From Toxotes chatareus (Eukaryota > Chordata > Actinopteri > Toxotidae), in the NCBI GenBank assembly GCA_016801885.1, contig CM028889.1:27224001-27288000 (forward strand): a DNA stretch of 64,000 bases. Direction: 5' to 3'. The notes under the pieces were generated by a model. The model was not told the origin of the DNA. It saw nothing but the letters and a program-made list of their open reading frames with translations, and made no database searches. Both the position numbers and the translations under genes were made by a program. Below, piece by piece: positions 35,234-47,240 of this stretch. Every line of letters starts with the position of its first letter. Position 1 is the stretch's first letter.

Positions 35234-35279
35234 TGATGAATGGCACAAAACATCCATTTATGTTTCCATTTAAAATGCA
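31111..35279. other. Gene-free stretch
   Basis: Holds A/T runs (31125-31138, 31289-31300), a (CA)n at 33959-33978, a degenerate CCCTAAC-rich patch near 34072-34127, and an A18 run at 35198-35215. The segments 32210-32560 and 33400-33560 are GC-richer and unique but show no reading-frame signature. Confidence 0.5.
33959..33978. repeat. (CA)n microsatellite
   Basis: About ten CA units followed by a cgcacgcatgcatg alternating purine-pyrimidine tract. Confidence 0.9.
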
Positions 35280-35600
35280 GGTGGGCATGACCACGCCGCT
35301 GACACATGCACCGGTCTATGAACAGAGTCAATTAGAAGCGGCTGCAGATTATTTGTTAATTAAATAGGGGCTACCTTAACCACAAAGGTACAGCAGCTCA
35401 CACCTCACAGTGCAACACTAACAGCTGCCAGGCCTTGTTCTGCCGAGAGAGAGGGGGCTGTTCATTAAGCAGCGCTATCTCTCCTGGGCTTGTCCACCTG
35501 CCTTGATCACGTTTGCATTAATAATGCATCGCCGAGTGCAGTAATACAACCATTACATTCGCTGCTCTTCTCAGCCTCTCGCTGGCAGCTCTGCCACCAC
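35280..35600. promoter_or_regulatory. Candidate conserved non-coding element with ATTA palindrome
   Basis: Contains caattag, TTAATTAA at 35356-35363, and a perfect 7+1+7 palindrome tgcattaataatgca at 35514-35528, embedded in unique GC-balanced sequence. Palindromic ATTA cores are typical binding sites for homeodomain dimers. Whether it acts as an enhancer is unknown. Confidence 0.35.
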
Positions 35601-35899
35601 AACATGGGGGAAAAATTGTAATCTTTTTCTCCTTTATCCGGGGCTCCTCTTATATTGCCACCCCAAAGAACACATTTCTGCTGTATACACACACCAAAAT
35701 GGCTTTACCCTTTCTCTTCTGGGTTCACTACACTTTGAAAACAATACAGTAGTCATGGCTTCCGCCAGATGAAAGTTGACCATTTGGAGTCACAGTCTGA
35801 AGAATGTTCATTCCTCCACCGTTTCTCATCTGGCATGATATATACTGAGGTAACTAAAGAACAGGAGTGTTTGTTCCTCGGAGAGAGGGAGAAGTGTAG

Positions 35900-36180
35900 A
35901 CTGACAGGAATCTCAGCCGCAGACATGCCTTTCAAGGTGACCATGAATTTTAATGGTAGCAGGAATTGTTTGGGAGGGTTGCCTTCAATTATTGGGCTCG
36001 CCTGATAGGAATGGATTGGGGAGATTTGCATAGATTTCAAACACCTGTAATTAAATCTAAATGTGGCACAGCCTCTCTCGAGCAGCAGGCTTTTACATGC
36101 ACGAGGACCAGAAACCGGAGAGAAAGACACCATTTCAAGGGATCACATTCTTTTTAAAATTCACAGAGTAATTGTCTTTG
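35900..36180. promoter_or_regulatory. Candidate enhancer: octamer, E-box, TAATTA cluster
   Basis: Within 30 bases there is a perfect octamer atttgcat (36024-36031), an E-box cacctg (36042-36047) and TAATTA (36048-36053), the last two abutting. Such a combination would suit POU, bHLH and homeodomain factors. The surrounding sequence is unique and even in composition. Motif identity is seen; function is inferred. Confidence 0.35.
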
Positions 36181-36239
36181 TATAGGAGAACAGTATATCC
36201 AAACAGTCAATAGGAGAAACTGAACCAGTTGCGGAGCAG

Positions 36240-36880
36240 GCATGGCTGCTTGCTGGTTGGGTAAATATTACTTATTATTTTCTAATGTAACACTCCTAAG
36301 CCTGAGCTCAGATTTCCATTTGGAAGCAAACATTAAGGAGATTCAGGAGTCATCCAAATGGCCAAGTAATTAATGTTACCACGCACGCCCAAGATATTAG
36401 AATGTTAACAGTGTTGGAGCCATGTGATTCCGAATACAGAGTGAGGGCTTTATTACTACGGCCCAGACAGGGGGTGACATCCCTCCTAATTGGGGACATC
36501 AGAGTTCCTGCTGCTGCGTCTTATCCTCAGTTCAGATCGCTCCTTTTTTTTTAATTTATTCACTTTCCCTTCTCCCCCCTTCTTTCTCCTTCTCCCTCTC
36601 GCTCCTTATCACTGGGATCTGCTCTCATTAGCAGTCGGCTGCGGCCCCCCTCGTTTGCATTTCAAGTGGCGGCGCTGTGCAGGAGCAGCCCCGCGTTACC
36701 GTCAGGCAGGGAGAAAGAGAGAACGAGCGAGAGAGAGGAGGCGAGAGCAGGAGCCGTCGCACACAGTTGATGCTTCATCACGGCACCGCATCCCGACATC
36801 TGGGGCCGTCTTTTTTCCCATGAGCACCAGTGTGTCATTAACAGGATTAATCTAGGCCCTAATTTCCTAATGATTGCTGT
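36240..36880. promoter_or_regulatory. Candidate conserved non-coding block
   Basis: Unique sequence with gtaattaatg at 36366-36375 and repeated ATTA cores, then a GC-richer segment (36620-36800) with a purine-rich gagcgagagag tract. No coding frame is convincing. Proposed as regulatory on texture only. Confidence 0.25.
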
Positions 36881-38659
36881 TTTAATGTATGTGAACGAGT
36901 GCAGTCTCTTGACTCATTACCGCCAATTTGCCTGAGACACACATAATCAGACTCTCTAACAACCCACCAACATTTATTTTTGCTAATATGATTTTTTTTT
37001 CCACTGTGGATAGAGCAAACACAGTTTAGTTCTGGCTGAGTGGATTCCCAATCAGCGCTTACTATACGCTTTACCAACACTGAATGACATGCAAATCAGC
37101 AAAATCTCATTTATCTCTTGATGTGTGGCCTGATGTTACTGTATTAAGTCCAACAGAAGCTGCTCGGTGCGTTTCCGTACATTATGATGTACATTACCCT
37201 CCTGATCGAGGTATGACCCTCTCTGATAAAGTTTAAGTGCCAAAAAAAACTCAAAATGAAGTATATGCATCACAGTCAGTGGTATGAATATGAACACACA
37301 CTTTACAGCGTGGTGGAAACCCTGTAATCCCACTTAAACATTAACATAAAGTGCACCATTGACTGGGGAAATGGTCGGGGTTTTGTGGCTAGTGGTACCA
37401 CACCATCCTATAAACACATAGATGTATTCAAGCCCCGGGGCAGCTGCAGGGCAGACCTGTGAAACCTGGCCATGGTGTCTTGGTTTAAGGGAAAAGTCTC
37501 AAGGATCTTCGCCCAGGAGGATCCTCTGTGGCTTCTATGACAGTTGACCTTTAACCCCCCCAGCCTCCACAGCAGCTGAAAAAAAGTGGCTCGAGTCACA
37601 TCTTTGCAGGTCAGTGGCCCCTGTGTGATTTCATAAAGCTGAACCTCGACAGAGAGTGAGGACGACACAATCTTTAATATTAATGTTCGAGGTAAATAAC
37701 ACTGCCCATAAAGAATTGTTTTCAGCATTTTTGTGTTGTAAGGGATTTAAGAATTATCTCTGTGTGGCTAGCAGTAAACAACAAATACATACACTGACTA
37801 TGAGTCTATGATTGATTTATTTTACGAAACAGGTCACAGTGTAATATTCATCATACTCATGGCAGATTGTTCCTTATGTATAAGGAGATTTGAGTCTGTT
37901 GATGTTTGGTATAAACCTAAATTACAAACATACTGACTGATGAAAAACAACGAGAGTTAGATCCATGTGATTTCTCTGTGATTTCTCTGCACAGCTCCAT
38001 TCAGGCACATCACCATTAGCTATAGGGAGAAACACTCCACAGCTACTCACAATTAACTAAAACCAGTTCCTCAACTGTGAAACCAAAGCAGATTTTCCAA
38101 CATTAAATCAACAACTATCTGCCAATCCTACACATTTACACTGTCCTGCCAATGTAAACAACAATCAATAGTCATTTGGGTCATTCAATATGCATTGTTT
38201 ATGGATGGGCGGCAACAGACGCCATGTGCAATTCTTAAAGTGGTATTACATCTGATGTGAAATACTGCCAGAGAGATGTAAATAGGAGACAGACTGAAAA
38301 ATCATCATGAAAAAAATATTTAAAAAAATAAATCAATTCCTGAAATAAAAGAAATGAAATCTGCTTTTGACAGGACAGTGCACAGTGACAACAAATAGCC
38401 TAAGAGAGGTACTGGCCAGAACAGTGATGTAGAAGACAGACCCTCAAATGTATTGTACATTCCTTTTCACATATGTCACATCGTCCCATCTGAGGGGGGA
38501 TTTCTGGTCCTCCCATGCCTTGAAAATACAGGATGTAAGAAGTTTGTTACTGTGCCACAGTATGGACACAGCACACGAGTGAACAGCTCTCCAACCTGCT
38601 GATAATGCTGATAATGCACAGGCCCCCATATTTGAACATAACTGAAAACTGGTTTCATC
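36881..38659. other. Gene-free stretch
   Basis: AT-rich, no recognised exon or element. A minus-strand frame at 37408-37728 lacks any known motif. Confidence 0.5.
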
Positions 38660-39010
38660 TATGACGAAATATTAATTAAAGTCCTTTAAATGCCAGCCTG
38701 CTAATTGGTTTGCACCTGCATACGAGGAGCAGATTTCATGATTAAAATTACCCCCAACTCACCCCTCTATACCCGGTAACTCCTGGTACAAGTAGAGAAG
38801 TGCAGGGTAAATATTGAATCTAGGACTAAACTCCTGCCGTACACAGCAGAACAGGAGAAGAAGATGTGTGAGAGTCGAGAAGCTGTCCTAATTAAGAAGC
38901 TGTAATCAGGCTTGGAGCTAGGGGGTAACTCCCTGGGTGTCATTTGTGATATTAAACCATGCTGTCCTCCTCCTTCTGTTTGTTGTGCTTCACTGGCTGG
39001 AGCTAATCCC
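38660..39010. promoter_or_regulatory. Candidate conserved non-coding element
   Basis: Holds TTAATTAA at 38672-38679, gctaattgg, cacctgcat and gattaaaatta in unique sequence. Motif cluster is visible; conservation is not testable here. Confidence 0.3.
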
Positions 39011-39673
39011 TTTTAATATAGCTGCAAATATGCAAATGGCCATTTCAATATACCAAACCTTCGATAGCTATCCTCTTTTAATTCAACAAAAGTCAAGAGC
39101 AGGACCTTGTCAGTCAAACTCCCTTTCCCCTCATAACAATACTAATGTTTTCCCATTATGAACAGTCCAACTAATTAAGGGGAAGTTTGTGTGGAGAAGG
39201 ATTTGTGGTTCCCAGGAGAATGCAGGACATGGCTTTTTTCACTTCTTAGGGCTGGCCTCAGGCGAAACTGAAAGTTGTTTTCTTGCACTCCTCAAATCTT
39301 CATAAAATAATGCAAAAATGGAAATGCACACAACAAACGACTTGGGTCCAGTCTAGACCAGCTCCCCTGGCAGATGCAATACTCTCCACACAAGCAGTCA
39401 TGGAATGAAAAGCTCAGCATCACTGTCTGTGAATGGATGGCGCAGTTTGTGAGCGGGGTTCGAAAGGCCAAGTACCCCACAATGAGATAGCAGCATTTAT
39501 ATCCTTGCAACACAATTCATAAATAATGGATGAGTCTGTAGATCTCTAGCACCCTGTGCATCTACATGTCACAAGTGACTCGATGATGATACCATAAAGC
39601 AGAGCTAAAGTGGTTTAAGGTCTATTCTGTGGAAGTCTCAGGATAAAGAGGGCTAAGAGAACCAAGGGACATA

Positions 39674-39719
39674 CTTCCTCTAGTATTCCCCACAGGCGGT
39701 GGGGGAATACTAGAGGAAG
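39674..39719. repeat. Perfect 18-bp inverted repeat (hairpin)
   Basis: Left arm cttcctctagtattcccc (39674-39691) and right arm ggggaatactagaggaag (39702-39719) are exact reverse complements around a 10-base loop. Pairing does not continue beyond the arms. It is too short for a typical microRNA precursor. A recent inverted duplication or a remnant terminal repeat is more likely. Confidence 0.97.
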
Positions 39720-40084
39720 AAAAACTCTGCTCTCAGCTGCTTAACCTCCTGACTAAAAACAACCCAAGAAGACTGCGACTGCCAGCTGATGGTGGGAGTT
39801 TCACAATCACAGAACGGGTTACTGTCCAATTCTTGCCTCGTTTCAGAAACATCGCTATAAATAGGTGGATGTGACTTATATTAACTTCCAAAACCGTGTC
39901 AAAGCAGTTCAGTCAGTTCTGAGCCACAGATACAGCATCGTAGCCTGCTGTAGCCTGGTTAGCTAAAGAAAACATGCTATGAGACAAAATACAATTAAAT
40001 GAAGAAAACTTCAACTTCACCAACTGAGTATTGACACATTGGGAAATGTACTCACATATGCAGCATAAATAAATGCACTGCAAA

Positions 40085-40960
40085 CACAGGTAACACAGCA
40101 GGCACTGGCCACAATGGAGAAGAAAAACTCCCATTTAACAGGTAGAAACCTCCGACAGAACCGGACCAGTCTGCCACAACCGGTCGGGTTAAAGGGAGAG
40201 AGGAGAAAGAGTGAGGAGACTACATATACGACAACTACATATACTGTTGTATTCAAGCATTGTCAGACTGGTTATTCTAATGGTACTAATAATAGTGATA
40301 CTTGTACGTGTAATAATGTTCTTAATAATAACCCTGTTCTACTCTTGGAAACTCCAGGACCCACAAGTAAGCCTGCATTTAGAGAGCAGTGGGTTCTGTT
40401 GGAATAATACGGTACGTGGATCCCGTTAAGATATGATGGAAGTGGGTCATTAAGGGCTTTGCACAAAGGGAGAAGGATTTTGAATTAAATTCTTTATTTT
40501 ACAGGAAGCAAAAGCAGAGAAACTGAAACTAGAGAAATATGACATCTTGCAGTGTGATGTCATCCAACGTTTTTCCAAGCTGGTTCAGTCTGAGTAGAAT
40601 AACTTTAAATTTACAAGTAAAAACTTACAGGTCATCTGTGCCTTTGTGTATTTCAGACAAGCCTGAAGTTTGAAAAATGGATTAGTTTCATTTGGGTTCA
40701 TGGATAAATACAGCTAGATGTCATCTGCATAGCAATGGAAATGTATGTGGTCCTTCCTGATCTTGCTGATTAAAGGAAACGTATGTGGGATCAAAAATAT
40801 GAGTCCTAGCACAGAACCCTGTGGAACTCCATGACTAAAGTTTGTGTGTGAAGAGTCATTGTCAACATGAACAAACTTGAAACTGACTGATAAATATGAC
40901 TGAAACCAGCCGAGTGTGGTTCATTTAATCCATTGATCGCATTGATATGTTAATATGTTA
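40085..40960 (-). mobile_element. Non-LTR retrotransposon relic (reverse transcriptase fragment)
   Basis: Read on the minus strand, 40700-40840 encodes a reverse-transcriptase core: GVPQGSVLG-like, then HFHCYADD at about 40720-40740, followed two codons later by a stop. YADD is the catalytic motif of this enzyme class. Toward 40085 the + strand reads gaagaaaaactccca and tagaaacctccgacagaacc, matching the 3' untranslated part of a common fish LINE. Sequence near 40555-40615 looks internally deleted relative to a full copy. The element is truncated and inactive. Confidence 0.75.
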
Positions 40961-41012
40961 GTTAAAGGTAAAGCATCCTTGAATAACATAGCTGGAATAA
41001 CATCTAGACAGA

Positions 41013-41055
41013 TAGTTTAGATACTTTATTCATCTCCTAGGGGAAATTCACATGT
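41013..41055 (-). repeat. LINE 3'-end-like fragment
   Basis: Contains tagatactttattcatctc followed by ggggaaattca, the reverse complement of the 3' end seen on many fish LINEs. It lies just beyond the larger LINE relic and is probably a separate short insertion. Confidence 0.5.
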
Positions 41056-44000
41056 AAGCAATCTAAAGATGAATCAGGCGTTACAGTCGATTCTAAGTTC
41101 ACTGTACTGGACAGTACATGTGCCTCAGATGTGGGAATGTTCACTTTTAAAATTATAATTGTGTGACTGAGTTTGTGTGACATTTATACACCTGTCTATA
41201 GCCAGTTTACAGCATGTGATGCACTGACGAACTTGGCCTGTGTCATAACATGATGGAGTAAAGTCATGTTCAACATGTCCAGCAGTTCTCATTGTTCTCT
41301 GAAAACTTAGTTTTATAACTTAGTTCTGTGTTTTTTGTGCATCTGGCAGTGTTAGTTTATTTTGGTTGTGTTTTCTCAGTTTGGCTGTGTTTGCTGTATT
41401 TGGTTGTGTTATCTGTATTTGCAGTGAATTTGAATGTGTTGTACAGTATGCATTGTCAAATCGGTGAAGGTGTTTTCTTCACTGATTGTGTTTTGTCTGT
41501 TGTCGCGATGTCTTTAGTTGCACAGTGATGAGCTCTCAAGGCCACCGTACTTGTGCCGGGTGTGCACTGTGCATTCAGCTCTTACTTTGACATAACCTAA
41601 ACAGAAGCACAACCTAAATGTAAGACTGAATCTGATAATGGGGTAATTACTATGAGAATACTTGTCTTTGTGTAATTACTTGTGAAAAGCATTACATCGC
41701 TATAAGGCCTGACCGGATTCACTGTTAGCTTCAGTCACTGCGAGACATTAATGGGCATCATGCCTGACTTGACAGTTGCTTGAAGGTGTTACCTCTAGTA
41801 GACTGCGGTGCTGGGCTCTGACCTGTTGTTAATAGTAGTCAGATGCATCCCTATAGGTGCAAATGAGGTGAAAATGAGGATGAGATAGAAACGGCTGAGA
41901 CCATGTATTCACTGTGTTTCTGTGTGTCATGTGCTGCTCAAAACAGATTTAGTGGATTAGGCTCAATACAGATGCCAAAAAAAAAAAAAAAAAAAAAACA
42001 GCCTCCAGAATAAAGAAAGGGTCCACTTGCTTCTGCATCCGCCTCAGCAGCAGAAGCTGCATTCAGACTGGCAAAGCTTTCCGACTCAGCCACCCCTGTG
42101 CCCCGTCAAATAGCTGTGGAAAAAGCTCCTTCAGTGGCTGTTCAATTATTGATTGACAGTAAAAAGCTTGTGGGTTCATTAAGATCATAGATGTGCTGGG
42201 GGTAATGCTCCAAAACTGGGGTAACTGCACAGCACTTAGTCACAGATGGCCCGGTAACAGTGCTCAATAGCTGGGAGGAAGGAGCACAGACAGGAGCCTC
42301 AGTATCACACTGAACCTGGTATTGGTGTACCATTAAACACTGAGCCAGACTGTTTCTGCTAAGGATCTGTGTATCTGCTTGAGGGGAGCTCAAAGCAACA
42401 GCCACAGACAACCTCCTCAAGGATGCCACATAAACGTCACCTCTTACTCTTGTTAGAAGGAACCCTCTGTCTCACAATGCTGCATGTGAATTAAGCCTGT
42501 CGTCTGCTAAAGCACATGAATATCCATATGGGTGATCAAATCAAAGCGCAGCTGAATTCCTTCTGAGAACACAGAATGGAAATGTGCCATAGCCAACACA
42601 CTTCTACCCACATCTATACCGAGCGGCAGCAGCACTGAATGACATTATCTGACAATCTTGTCTGATAGGCGCAGACACTGTAGCTCCAGAGTCAATTTAT
42701 TGGTGAGTTTACATTTTTGGGGAGTCAGGGTGAAGGCTGGCTGTGACACCATGAAGCCAGGTAATAGGTCTCTCAACGGAAGCAAGTGGAATATGAAACA
42801 AGAGACTACTTCATTAAAAAACCTGCTATCTAGGTCACTTGAACTAACTGCACAAAGATCACTGAATTATTAACTATAATTGGGGCACCTAGTTGAAAAA
42901 GACTGAATCAATTGAAGAGGTCTTTAATTGTTTTTAAAAGTTTTTAAAAAAGAATCCAGGAGCTACACTGAAAAACATACACACTATGTCAAGCCACAGA
43001 AATCTGTCTTTGGTTCATTTCCTCATATTAAATTGGTGACATTATAAAGCAGGTCGTGCTTAATAACAGCACCGGGATTGTTGTCTCCTGACTGCCAAGC
43101 AAAAATCAAAATGTTAATATGAAAAGCTTTTTCTTGACTTGCAGTTCTGTATGTTCATAATTAAGTCAGAGCGAGGACTTTTCCATTCCCCCTGAGGTGG
43201 ACCAGGTTAAATTGAGTTGAAAATGAGATTTTAGCATCTCCTGCAATAATAGCAGGGAGCTGAACTTGGGTATGATCTCTGTTAATAGAGTGAGAGCACA
43301 GGAGAATTTGGTGTTACGCTGTGAATAGAGGCAGAGCAGGTGGAAACTAGGATCCTTTTCATGAACAGGCATGAAGTCAATTAGACAGGAGAGAGGGAGT
43401 GTGAAGAGTGGAGGGAGGAACATGTGCTTATAGGCAGGAGGAATCTGGAGCCTTGGTTAGCGATGTTTTGGTAGACATCACGTGATAAGGATAAAATGCT
43501 GTTGGCTCAGAATAAGGATTGTTAAAGAAAACTAATCCAGCTCCAGAAAATATGAGTTGAATTGTTCATTATTCATTACTGGGCTGTAAGAAAAGGGGTC
43601 ATTTAAATGTTCTTTTTCCTGTTATCTTCTCAGTTAGGCTTCTAGTCAACCTTTCACTGAAAACAGGTGGCATACACCAGTATTACCATGATCGTTGTGG
43701 GTTGATAGATTCACATGATGTATTTTAATTTGTGCCTTTGTCGTTTTAGGCTTTTTCATTCTTCCAATGCAAAGGTAGAACCGTAATACAAAGAGTTTAG
43801 TGTCATGGCAGAGCAGAACTATCACAGTTAAAAGGATAAAGCTGGTGATAGTCAACATTTTCCTGGTAATCAACACGACTGTGACCGAAACAATAATGAT
43901 TGTCTCTCCCAGCCTGTCTGCAGCCCGCGGGCTCCTACTGGGGAGAAAATCTTTTAAAACGCTCATAAATATTTACTTTCATTTTTAAAAAGGATAAATA

Positions 44001-44640
44001 ATTTCAGACGGCTACATAAACTGCTGTTCACTGGAATGAAGGAAAATGTCACTGATTTTTTTTTTTTTTTATATCAATGAAGCAGTGGAAGTTTTTGCCA
44101 CAGAGGAGTGTGAGATATGAGGATGTGGTTACACAGGCCGTTGAAATTTACTATCACAGAAGAAAAACAGCAAATATTCACATCTGAGGAAAAAATAGTT
44201 AAAATACTTGATTAGGAAAATCATTTTTCTGTCAATGAATAAACCAGTTGTTTTAACTCTAATGATATTTGTTGGCAATAAGACAAATAATGAATTTACC
44301 ATAATTACAGTGTAACTTTAAGTCACTATTTATTTATTTGAATTATTTGCACTGTTAGAAGCTGGTGAGAAACATTTCAGTTCAGCCTGTGTATTTTTGT
44401 AAATATCATGTGAAATGACAATAAAGAAATCTTGAATCTTGAAATTCATTATGTTTTTTATAAATACAATATAAATCAATAAGAAATTAATATATTTTCT
44501 ATAACTATACATTAATTTAAAAGGACATATTCAAGTATGTTCACGATAAAATTTGTGGCAAAAAAAAAGAGTGCAGTGAGTAAAATACTGTGTCCCACAT
44601 TCCATCTGTTCTGATATCATTCAGCATCAAATGAAACTGC
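41056..44640. other. Gene-free stretch
   Basis: Contains an A22 run at 41977-41998, a T-run near 44059-44071, and a possible retroelement or transcript tail at about 44412-44445 (caataaagaaatcttgaatcttgaa-like). No coding exon recognised. Confidence 0.5.
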
Positions 44641-45080
44641 AGTCTGACCTTCATCCTCCCTGATCGATCCGATCTGACACGTGTGCAGATTGTTCACAAC
44701 ACTGTCGCTCACCGGGGGTCGGAGAGTGTCTTTCAATTAAGCCACGTTGTCTTTAACATTCCAAATATGCAATTAAGCTAATTGGTAAGATGACTCTTTG
44801 TGATCCATTGTAGAGGATGATAAGGGGCAGGCCTCATCAGTCCCCTCTCAGCCCAATTCATTGGCCTTTCGCTGTAATCTGCTTCACTAGCTGCACTCCT
44901 GCCCTCCCCATTAGGACTATCCCCAGTGGAGAGCCTTTTCCTGCATTACACTGTAACAGGCTTGTTAATAATACATTAATGAAGAGCTGCTCTTCCAGAT
45001 TAGGTGGTGGCCCCTCTGATAATGGGGAGCTGGAAGAGGGCCAGACAATCACCTCACTGTTGTAATCTAACCTTGGGTTA
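44641..45080. promoter_or_regulatory. Candidate conserved non-coding element
   Basis: Contains a palindromic E-box acacgtgt (44677-44684), tcaattaagcc, then tgcaattaagctaattgg (44769-44786) and several ATTA cores over about 350 bases. Of all desert segments this looks most like a classic vertebrate developmental enhancer, judged by motif density and lack of repeats. No conservation data. Confidence 0.35.
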
Positions 45081-46439
45081 AATAAGCTTTTGTTAGTGAG
45101 AGAGAGCAAGCACGAGAGGGTGGGGGTGTGGTGGTGTGGGGGTGGGGGGTAGTTGGGCAGAGAGCACTTGCCCAAGGAAATGTAAATGACTCTTTTGTCT
45201 CAGACATGGGTGGAAATATGAAACGGTGAGGAAGCAGAATTTAAGCTGGCTGCTGTTTGTGGCCTCACCGTACATAATTGTATGGTGGAAACACAATTAC
45301 CAGATACTTTAGGGGATGACAGGTGATTGTTGCTCTGCCTGTGAAGTGCTGCAGACAGGGTGAAATGCAGCACTGTCAGCAAGTGCATGGCAGGGATCGT
45401 TCCTCATATGTCAAATTTCCCCGTTCTCCGTGAGTGACGGTCCACGCTTTCGCACGAGATGTACTGCTCCGGGTTTGGAATCCCTGCTTGTAAATGTATT
45501 CTGATGCCAGCAATCAACAAACAATAAACACCGGAAAAAATGCCAAAGAGTTTGGCTTAAATATTTTAAATACCCTCCGCTCTTTTTGAATGGCATTCGC
45601 TCTCAGGATGTATATACTTGTCTCGTCTGAGTGCTGTTTTGGCAGCCTCTTTCCCCTGTCTGTCTCCTAATAGAAATCTTGATAGAAATATCAGAAGGAG
45701 ATTTTAATCACAGGGGTGTTGTGCATGCTTACTTATCTGAACCACAAAGGAAGAAAGAGTTTCCAGCCGACGCTGTCACCCCTCTCATACGGCAGCCTCT
45801 GTCAGGGAGAAATGTGCCTTAAGACACATCTCCGATTCAGGCTATGTAACACTTGCCAAACTGCAGCAAACTTAACAGCAGCCGAGAACAAACAGAATGA
45901 GGAAGCGATAGGAAAATAAGATCGAATGAAATGTTTCCTAGAGTCAAATACAGTACGTTAAAGGAGAGCCTTGAGAGAAAACATTCAGGGGAGAAGGTAA
46001 ACACAACCATTAAGTTTCTAACTGAGACAGAGAGCACAGGGAATTTGGATTGTGCTTTCGTCTCGTGACCTCCCCCCGCTCCCTCCCCCGTCATCCTCCA
46101 CCTCCCAACCAACTCTTTGTTTTGTGTTGTTCTTGTTGTTTTGATGGGGACGAATTTTAAAATCCACCACTCAAGTATTTAATTTGAACTTCTGAAGATG
46201 AAACAGAGCCACTAGTTTGAAGGGGTGAAACCCATGTCAGCACTTGTCTATGCTCCTCCACCTCAATGTGCACATCACGAGCTGCTTTTCATTGTACTGA
46301 AAAGCAGCTCGGATCTGTAACCGTAATGTCCCCATCTGTAAAGTTATTGCCAAGAAACACGACTAAATCTAAGACATGTCTTTTACTTTTGTCTGTAATA
46401 AATAAATAACAGCACAAATAAAACTTTGGGGAGTGGATT
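45081..46439. other. Gene-free stretch
   Basis: Includes a G/T-rich low-complexity tract at 45115-45155 and otherwise unremarkable sequence with no supported exon. Confidence 0.5.
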
Positions 46440-47240
46440 AAAAATAAAGAGGGGCTGCTGGAGTAAAGTCAGTCGTGTTCAATTAAGCCCTAATAACCAA
46501 TGTTCTTTCTAAAGTTGGGGTAATTTGAAGCTCCCTGATGTTTTCAAACAGGCCTTTTCTACTCATCTCCACATGAAAGGGGCAGTTCAGAAATTGTTGT
46601 CCCAAAGTAAGTTCTAAAAGACCTTCAAATCATTAAGTATGAGTTTTCAAAGAGCTGCCGATTGAAAGCCAATGGGAAAGTCCTCACACTTTTATCTAGG
46701 ATGTTAAAGAAAAAGATGAGGATCTTGAGCCTGGGCCTTTCAGATAAGTGAATATATTTAATTTTTGAAAGAATCACAGAGTTGGTGTCTTTGGTCCTCA
46801 TGCCTACTGGGACCAAGGCGTGAAGAAGTCAAAGTTTTTTTTTTCCCTCCCTCTCTCTCCATCTCTCACCCTGCTGTACTCATAAAGAGGAATAGGCCCT
46901 GAAACCTCACTGGGCCTCTAAGTTGATTTATTTATCAGGTCTACTCTGCTCCCGAGTGATGGCTGCGTGTGATGGATACCCAGGGGTGGGTCTTCTCAGA
47001 GCACCCCCGCCTCCCCGCTCTCCTCGCTCCCTCGCCGTGGCATCACGCCTGACACCGGGGCTTTCATCGCGGGGCAAGACTCAGGCCCCAGCGCCTAATG
47101 AATGCCGAGCTGGGCTGCTTCTATTGCATTTGCAAGAACGTGACTGACCAGGCCATTAAACACAGACAGGTTAGGTTTCACATTCCCACAAGCCCCTCAT
47201 CCCCTCCGCTGCGTGGCTCAGACATGGCGCTGCGCTGTAA
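46440..47240. promoter_or_regulatory. Candidate conserved non-coding block, partly GC-rich
   Basis: Starts with ttcaattaagccctaat (about 46478-46494) and ends in a GC-rich part (46960-47100) followed by cctaatgaatgcc and an octamer-like tgcatttgca. No long frame with a domain is present. Proposed as regulatory on texture. Confidence 0.25.

Noticed and set aside
39440..39480. tRNA T-arm-like ggttcgaaa
   Set aside because: No matching A-box or cloverleaf can be drawn around it.
39674..39719. Hairpin as a microRNA precursor or bacterial-type terminator
   Set aside because: Stem of 18 bp with a 10-base loop and no extended pairing is too short for a microRNA precursor; intrinsic terminators do not apply in vertebrate DNA.
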